From NCBI RefSeq assembly GCF_001908235.1, contig NZ_LGHK01000124.1, positions 1 through 35,489 of the forward strand: a DNA stretch of 35,489 bases. The letters run 5' to 3'. The position numbers and the translations under genes are program-made. Below, in pieces: positions 31,418-35,489 of the stretch (the first letter of the stretch is position 1; each line of letters opens with the position of its first letter). The DNA is from Bradyrhizobium sp. NAS96.2 (GTDB lineage Bacteria > Pseudomonadota > Alphaproteobacteria > Rhizobiales > Xanthobacteraceae). The notes under the pieces were generated by a model that saw only the letters and a list, made by a program, of their open reading frames with translations, was not told the DNA's origin and did not search any database.

Positions 31418-31891
31418 ATGAGGGTCGACGAGATCACGCCGAACGTGGATTCCGACGCACTGCTCGCCGGCGCGCAGTTCATCGACGCGTTCAGGATTGC
31501 GACCACGGACCCCGGCCTCGATGCGCGACACGCCACCGAGGCGATGGTGGCCCGATGGCCGCGCTGGTTCGAGTGGCTGATAGCCCTGCGCAATCTCCTG
31601 GTCGCGCCGCTCGGGCTGAAAACCACCGGCGCAACCGAGGGCGTCGACCGCGACATGATCGGCATCTTTCCGGTGGTCAGCGAAACGCCGGAGCGGCTGG
31701 TTGCGGGCTTCAACGACAAGCATCTCGACTTCCGGCTTGTCGTCGACATCGCGCCCGCAGGGTCCGCGCGCAGCATCACCGCGACCACGCTGGTGCTCAC
31801 CCATAACTGGTTCGGCCGCGCCTATCTCGCAGTGATCATGCCGTTCCACCGCCTGATCGTGCCCGTGATGCTGCGCAAGGTCGGGGGCTAG
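31418..31891 (+). CDS. DUF2867 family protein
   Basis: The ATG at 31418 gives 157 residues. Family features are DAFRIA near the start, MVARWPRWFEWLIALRNLL, GIFPVVSETPERLVAGFND, KHLDFRLVVDI and LTHNWFGRAYLAVIMPFHRL. The fold is related to lipid-binding (START/SRPBCC-like) proteins and the function is unknown. It lies 10 bp after the MATE gene and 3 bp before the isomerase gene, so the three are likely one transcript. An upstream in-frame extension overlaps the MATE gene and is not used. Confidence 0.8.
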   Translation: MRVDEITPNVDSDALLAGAQFIDAFRIATTDPGLDARHATEAMVARWPRWFEWLIALRNLLVAPLGLKTTGATEGVDRDMIGIFPVVSETPERLVAGFNDKHLDFRLVVDIAPAGSARSITATTLVLTHNWFGRAYLAVIMPFHRLIVPVMLRKVGG

Positions 31892-31894
31892 CGC

Positions 31895-32551
31895 ATGACC
31901 TTGCCGGTCGACCTGTTCTTCTCGTTCCGCAGCCCCTACAGCTACCTCGCGCTGCCAAAGACGTTGAAGATGGTCGCCGACTACGATGTCGCGGTGAATT
32001 TGCGGCCGGTCTATCCGCTCGCGGTGCGCGTGCCCGGCTTCTTCAAGAAGACCAATCCGCAATTCGCCCGCTATGTCGTGCTCGACTCCAGCCGCGTCGC
32101 CAAGCACGAGAACATCCCGTTCCGCTTTCCGCGTCCTGACCCGATCGTGCAGGACATGACGACGCTCGACGTCGCCGAACATCAGCCCTACATCCACCGC
32201 CTGACCCGGCTCGGCGCCGCCGCCCAACTTGAGGGGCGGTCGCTTGCCTTCACCTCCGCCATCAGCCGCGTGCTGTGGGACGGCTCGGTGCAGGGCTGGA
32301 ACGAGGGCGATCATCTGGCGAACGCGGCTGATGCCGCCGGCTTCGATCTCGCCGCCATGGATGCGGCCGTCGCCGCCGATCCCGACCGCTATGAACAGGT
32401 CATCAAGGGCAATGAAGAGGCGCACGCCGCGTCCGGCCATTGGGGCGTGCCGACCTTCGTATTCGCCGGCGAACCCTTCTTCGGTCAGGACCGTATCGAC
32501 CTCCTGATCTGGCGCATGGAAAGCAAGGGCCTGACACGCCGCAAGGCCTAG
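31895..32551 (+). CDS. DsbA-like / 2-hydroxychromene-2-carboxylate isomerase family protein
   Basis: A 218-residue thioredoxin-fold protein: FFSFRSPYSYLAL at the N-terminus has Ser in place of the DsbA CxxC, as in HCCA isomerases and kappa-class GST. The helical insertion covers about 65-165, and GVPTFVFAGEPFFGQDRIDLL with the cis-Pro (VPT) is at the C-terminal part. These enzymes use glutathione to isomerise aromatic ring-fission products, but many have unknown substrates. It is the third gene of the MATE / DUF2867 operon. Confidence 0.85.
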   Translation: MTLPVDLFFSFRSPYSYLALPKTLKMVADYDVAVNLRPVYPLAVRVPGFFKKTNPQFARYVVLDSSRVAKHENIPFRFPRPDPIVQDMTTLDVAEHQPYIHRLTRLGAAAQLEGRSLAFTSAISRVLWDGSVQGWNEGDHLANAADAAGFDLAAMDAAVAADPDRYEQVIKGNEEAHAASGHWGVPTFVFAGEPFFGQDRIDLLIWRMESKGLTRRKA

Positions 32552-32558
32552 CCGGAGA

Positions 32559-33698
32559 TCATGCCGCGCTTTTCTCCGGTGCGTCGGCGACGACCTTCTC
32601 CGAAGCATCCTCGTTGGTGCACCAATTCCCATGGCAGCGCTTGAGGTCATTCAGGTTCTGCCGCATCTGGTCGAGCGAGAAGCCGAGCGCGTAGAAGCGT
32701 TCGGCGGCGTCGACCGGCAGGCCGCGGATCAGGCCATCCCTTCGCACCGCGGCGACCTCCTCGCTATAGGCATGCAGCGCGGCATCGACCGGCGCCATGT
32801 CGGCCGGGCCGCTGCCGGCGCGCAAGGCGGTCGCGACCGACACCATGTAAGCCACGATCGCCTTGCTGACCTCGGCCAGCGGTCGCGCCAGCCGGGCCTG
32901 GATATCCGCCGGCAGCGGCACGACGCAGGCCCGACCGATCATCACGACGTCATGCCGCAGCCGCTGGATGGTCCGCAGCAGCGGGCCGGTGTCCGGCCCC
33001 GATGACAGATGCATGGAGCGCTCGCGCTCGGCCTCGAGGCCGGTCGCGTGCAGATTGGTCACCGCGGTGCCGATGCCGTCCTGGATCCGGTGCAGCGCGT
33101 CGTTGTCGAGGCCGCGCGTCAAGCCGGCGAGCAATTCGGCGAATGCCGCCGAAAGCAGTTCCAGCAGCTTCGATGCATTGACCCTGATCTGGCTGACCGC
33201 GCGCGACGGCAGCACCAGGAACGAGATCACGAGGCCCGTGAGCGCGCCGACCGTGACTTCGAGGACGCGGTCGATCGCGGAGTCCAACGGGTTGGAATGA
33301 TGCATCGTCGGCAGCAGCAGCACGATCACCGCCGTCACCGTCGCCGAGTTCAGGCTGGGATTGAGTGCGGCGATGAAGGCCAGCGGCACGATCGCCAGCA
33401 CCAGCAGCGCCAGCAGGCTGCCCTCGCCGGAATGCGGGATCAGCACCGCGATCGCGCCGCCATAGATCGCGCCGCCGATGGTGCCGAGCATGTAGTCGCG
33501 GGTTGCCTTCAACGAGCGGCCGACGCTCATTTGCGTGACGATCAGCGAGGTCAGCACCGCCCAGAGCGGCAGCATCAGGTGCATCGCCACCGCGATGGTA
33601 TAGGCCGCGACGCCCGCGGACGCGATCCGGACCGCCAGCGCCAGCTGCGTCTTACGGGTCCAGAGCTGGTCGAACATGCGTTTTGCGAAGGTCCTCAT
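32559..33698 (-). CDS. FUSC-family (aromatic acid exporter-like) membrane protein
   Basis: From ATG 33698 the product is 379 residues; an in-frame extension to 33839 has no conserved features. Residues about 20-170 form six membrane helices (LALAVRIASAGVAAYTIAVA, PLWAVLTSLIVTQMSVGRSL, GTIGGAIYGGAIAVLIP, ALNPSLNSATVTAVIVLLLP, VGALTGLVISFLVLPSRAV), with the G-R-x-x-G-T-x-x-G region typical of FUSC/YccS/AaeB proteins. A cytoplasmic helical domain follows. It probably exports aromatic acids or similar anions. Convergent with the isomerase gene, 7 bp apart. Confidence 0.85.
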   Translation of the reverse strand: MRTFAKRMFDQLWTRKTQLALAVRIASAGVAAYTIAVAMHLMLPLWAVLTSLIVTQMSVGRSLKATRDYMLGTIGGAIYGGAIAVLIPHSGEGSLLALLVLAIVPLAFIAALNPSLNSATVTAVIVLLLPTMHHSNPLDSAIDRVLEVTVGALTGLVISFLVLPSRAVSQIRVNASKLLELLSAAFAELLAGLTRGLDNDALHRIQDGIGTAVTNLHATGLEAERERSMHLSSGPDTGPLLRTIQRLRHDVVMIGRACVVPLPADIQARLARPLAEVSKAIVAYMVSVATALRAGSGPADMAPVDAALHAYSEEVAAVRRDGLIRGLPVDAAERFYALGFSLDQMRQNLNDLKRCHGNWCTNEDASEKVVADAPEKSAA

Positions 33699-33830
33699 GC
33701 ACCCTGATCCGCAATCAATGGAAAGGCCTATGTTAAAGGACGTCAAGCATGGCTGCTGCCCGCGGCGGCAAGGTGGCTTGAAAGGCCAAACCTGCCCGCC
33801 TACCCTGCGCCGCAAGATTGAGGAAACACG

Positions 33831-35201
33831 ATGGCCCACGAAACCGCAACGCTCGCCGCCTACGTCGCCGACCTGAAATTTTCCGACATCCCGCCGCAGG
33901 TGCTGGAGCGCGCCAAGGTTTTGACGCTGGATTTCCTGGGCAGCACCATCCGCGCCCGCCGCGATGCGGAATCGACGCCCTCACTGATGAAGATGCTGGA
34001 AGCGCTGGCGCTGGACGGCAAGGGCGAGGCCACGGTGTTCGGCGACAGCAAGACCTGGACGCCGGCGGTGGCGGCGCTGCTCAACGGCGCGCTCGGCCAT
34101 TCGCTCGATTTCGACGACACCCACGCCGATTCCTCGCTGCATCCGAGCGCACCCGTGGTGCCCGCCGCCTTCGCGGTCGGCGAGATGGTCGGCGCCTCCG
34201 GCCGCGACGTGCTGACCGCGATCGTCGCCGGCTATGAAGTGTGCTGCCGGCTCGGCAATGCGCTCGACCCGACCTCGCATTACGCCCGCGGCTTCCACCC
34301 CACCGCGACCGCCGGCACCTATGGCGCCGCTGCGGCGGCGGCCAAGCTGTTCGGCCTGTCGAAGGAGCAGATCGTCTCCGCCTTCGGCATCTCCGGCAGC
34401 CAGGCCGCGGGCTCGCTGCAATTCCTGGTCAACGGCGCCTGGAACAAGCGCTACCAGGTCGGCGCCGCTGCGATGAACGGCGTGATCGCCGCGACGCTCG
34501 CGCGCAACGACTTCATCGGTTCGAGCGACTCGGTCGAGGGCAAGCATGGCCTTTTGGTCGGCTATACCGATGACGCGCATCCGGACAAGGCGGTGGCCGG
34601 CCTCGGCAGCACCTATGAGACGCTGAAGATCGGCGTGAAGCCGTATCCGAGCTGCCGCTACACCCACGCCGCGATCGACGCGCTGATCGCGATGCGGCGC
34701 GAGCACAATCTGACGCCGGACCAGATCAGGAAGGTCGAGATCGGCCTGCACCGCAACGGCATCACGCTGACCGGCGATGCCGCCACCAAGCGGCACCCCA
34801 CCTCGGTGGTCGGCGGCCAGTTCTCGATGTTCTTCACCGGCGCGATCGCGCTCGACCAGGGCCATTTCGGCTGGGACGATTACGACCGGCTGGGCGATGC
34901 GGCAATCGACGCGCTCGCCGACAAGTTCGACGTGGTACAGGACGACCGGCTCGAAGTCGGCCGCACCCACCCGTTCGGCGCCCGTGTCTCGATCACGACA
35001 GACGACGGCGTACATGAGCGCCTCTACGCCGATCCCTCCGGCGAGCCGACCTCGTTCCCCGACGCCAAGGCGATGCAGCAGAAGTTTTTGACCTTGGCCC
35101 GCCCGGTGCTCGACAAGCGCGCCGACCAACTCGCCGACGCGATCCTGACGCTGGAGCGGTTCGATCGGGTGGAGCAAGCGACGCAGCTGGGGCGGCAGTA
35201 G
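33831..35201 (+). CDS. MmgE/PrpD family protein (2-methylcitrate dehydratase-like)
   Basis: The 456-residue protein spans the full MmgE/PrpD fold. Recognisable features are LTLDFLGSTIRARRDAES, NGALGHSLDFDDTHADSSLH (LDFDD-x-H is the family hallmark), GYEVCCRLGNAL, RGFHPTATAGTYGAAAAAAK, and KPYPSCRYTHAAIDAL. Members include 2-methylcitrate dehydratase, cis-aconitate decarboxylase and many enzymes of unknown substrate, so the exact reaction stays open; there are no prpB/prpC neighbours. The ATG at 33831 follows GAGGAAA. Divergent from the FUSC gene with 132 bp between them. Confidence 0.9.
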   Translation: MAHETATLAAYVADLKFSDIPPQVLERAKVLTLDFLGSTIRARRDAESTPSLMKMLEALALDGKGEATVFGDSKTWTPAVAALLNGALGHSLDFDDTHADSSLHPSAPVVPAAFAVGEMVGASGRDVLTAIVAGYEVCCRLGNALDPTSHYARGFHPTATAGTYGAAAAAAKLFGLSKEQIVSAFGISGSQAAGSLQFLVNGAWNKRYQVGAAAMNGVIAATLARNDFIGSSDSVEGKHGLLVGYTDDAHPDKAVAGLGSTYETLKIGVKPYPSCRYTHAAIDALIAMRREHNLTPDQIRKVEIGLHRNGITLTGDAATKRHPTSVVGGQFSMFFTGAIALDQGHFGWDDYDRLGDAAIDALADKFDVVQDDRLEVGRTHPFGARVSITTDDGVHERLYADPSGEPTSFPDAKAMQQKFLTLARPVLDKRADQLADAILTLERFDRVEQATQLGRQ

Positions 35202-35489
35202 GCGCGGACGTCGCGGCGCGCCACATCCACAACCGTCATCCTGGCGAAGGGGATGGGTCTCGATTCAAGCTGTCAAACAACGCGGTGTCATCACCCGCGC
35301 ATGCGGGTGATCCAGTATTCCAGAGACGGCTGAGCTTGAGCTGAGAGGCCGCGGCGTACTGGATCGCCCGGTCAAGCCGGGCGATGACAGGTGTAGTGGG
35401 CGCGAGATTCCCTCCACACGTCGTCCCTGCGAAAGCAGGGACCCATACTCCGCGGCAGGAATAGTGGAAGGGACTCGTCGTTCTAGCAT
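35202..35489. repeat. Intergenic array of three palindromic elements
   Basis: Three perfect hairpins follow each other: ATCACCCGC-GCAT-GCGGGTGAT (35290-35311), ATCGCCCGG-TCAAG-CCGGGCGAT (35363-35385) and GTCCCTGC-GAAA-GCAGGGAC (35423-35442). CCAGTA/TACTGG bracket the first two. This is the REP-like pattern frequent between Bradyrhizobium genes. No supported gene is present. Confidence 0.75.

Noticed and set aside
31304..32650. 448-codon minus-strand open frame
   Set aside because: Antisense to the DUF2867 and isomerase genes, low-complexity charged shadow.
1..35489. CRISPR array, tRNA, rRNA, insertion sequence or phage genes
   Set aside because: No regularly spaced repeats, transposase or structural RNA genes could be recognised in this window.

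Overview
The window looks like chromosomal DNA of a Bradyrhizobiaceae alphaproteobacterium, most likely Bradyrhizobium or a close Rhodopseudomonas relative. Grounds are the high GC content, an S. meliloti-like FixK protein, Bradyrhizobium-style intergenic palindromes (29864-29912 and 35290-35442) and the overall gene set. The species call is inference; no rRNA or tRNA gene was seen.

Layout. (1) 116-4635: an apparent operon of a YjcH-like DUF485 protein, an ActP-type acetate symporter, a cNMP/CBS/DUF294 signalling protein and a DnaQ-like exonuclease. (2) 4671-6250: hemN behind a FixK-type box, then a second box followed by a likely small RNA with an intrinsic terminator. (3) 6381-9679: a small protein and an Mla-like lipid transport operon (minus strand). 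(4) 9733-16691: two tandem FixK boxes, a conserved hypothetical gene, a Pat-like acyl-CoA ligase/acetyltransferase with a CBS protein, and a divergent zinc alcohol dehydrogenase with a kinase fusion and a membrane protein. (5) 16903-20714: a small membrane protein, then the minus-strand operon phaB / CBS protein / eRF1-domain-3-like protein / phaC. (6) 20878-23926: universal stress protein, cytochrome c, CBS-BON protein, 59-residue membrane protein and a FixK-family regulator. (7) 24364-28567: hemerythrin-like, DUF2892, AhpD-like and metallo-beta-lactamase-fold genes mixed with gene remnants. (8) 28568-35489: ordinary-looking, very GC-rich genes (MurA-like, MATE, DUF2867, DsbA-like isomerase, FUSC, MmgE/PrpD) ending in a palindrome array.

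The unifying feature is a cluster of ten sequences that exactly match the FixK/FNR pattern TTG(A/C)-N6-(T/G)CAA, all between genes, from 4671 to 26628. With a class II geometry (box centred at -41.5) they place predicted transcription starts shortly upstream of hemN, the Mla-like operon, the gene at 9859, the CBS-Pat pair, the alcohol dehydrogenase, the small membrane protein at 16903, the phaB-phaC operon, the universal stress protein operon, the hemerythrin-like gene, DUF2892 and the AhpD-like gene. A FixK-type regulator is encoded inside the same cluster. I read 4.6-26.6 kb as a low-oxygen regulon island joining anaerobic haem synthesis, redox and carbon overflow (alcohol dehydrogenase, PHB), acetyl-CoA control, stress proteins and envelope lipid transport. 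The most novel candidate is the FixK-driven small RNA at about 6172-6250. Transcription starts are deduced from spacing, not measured.
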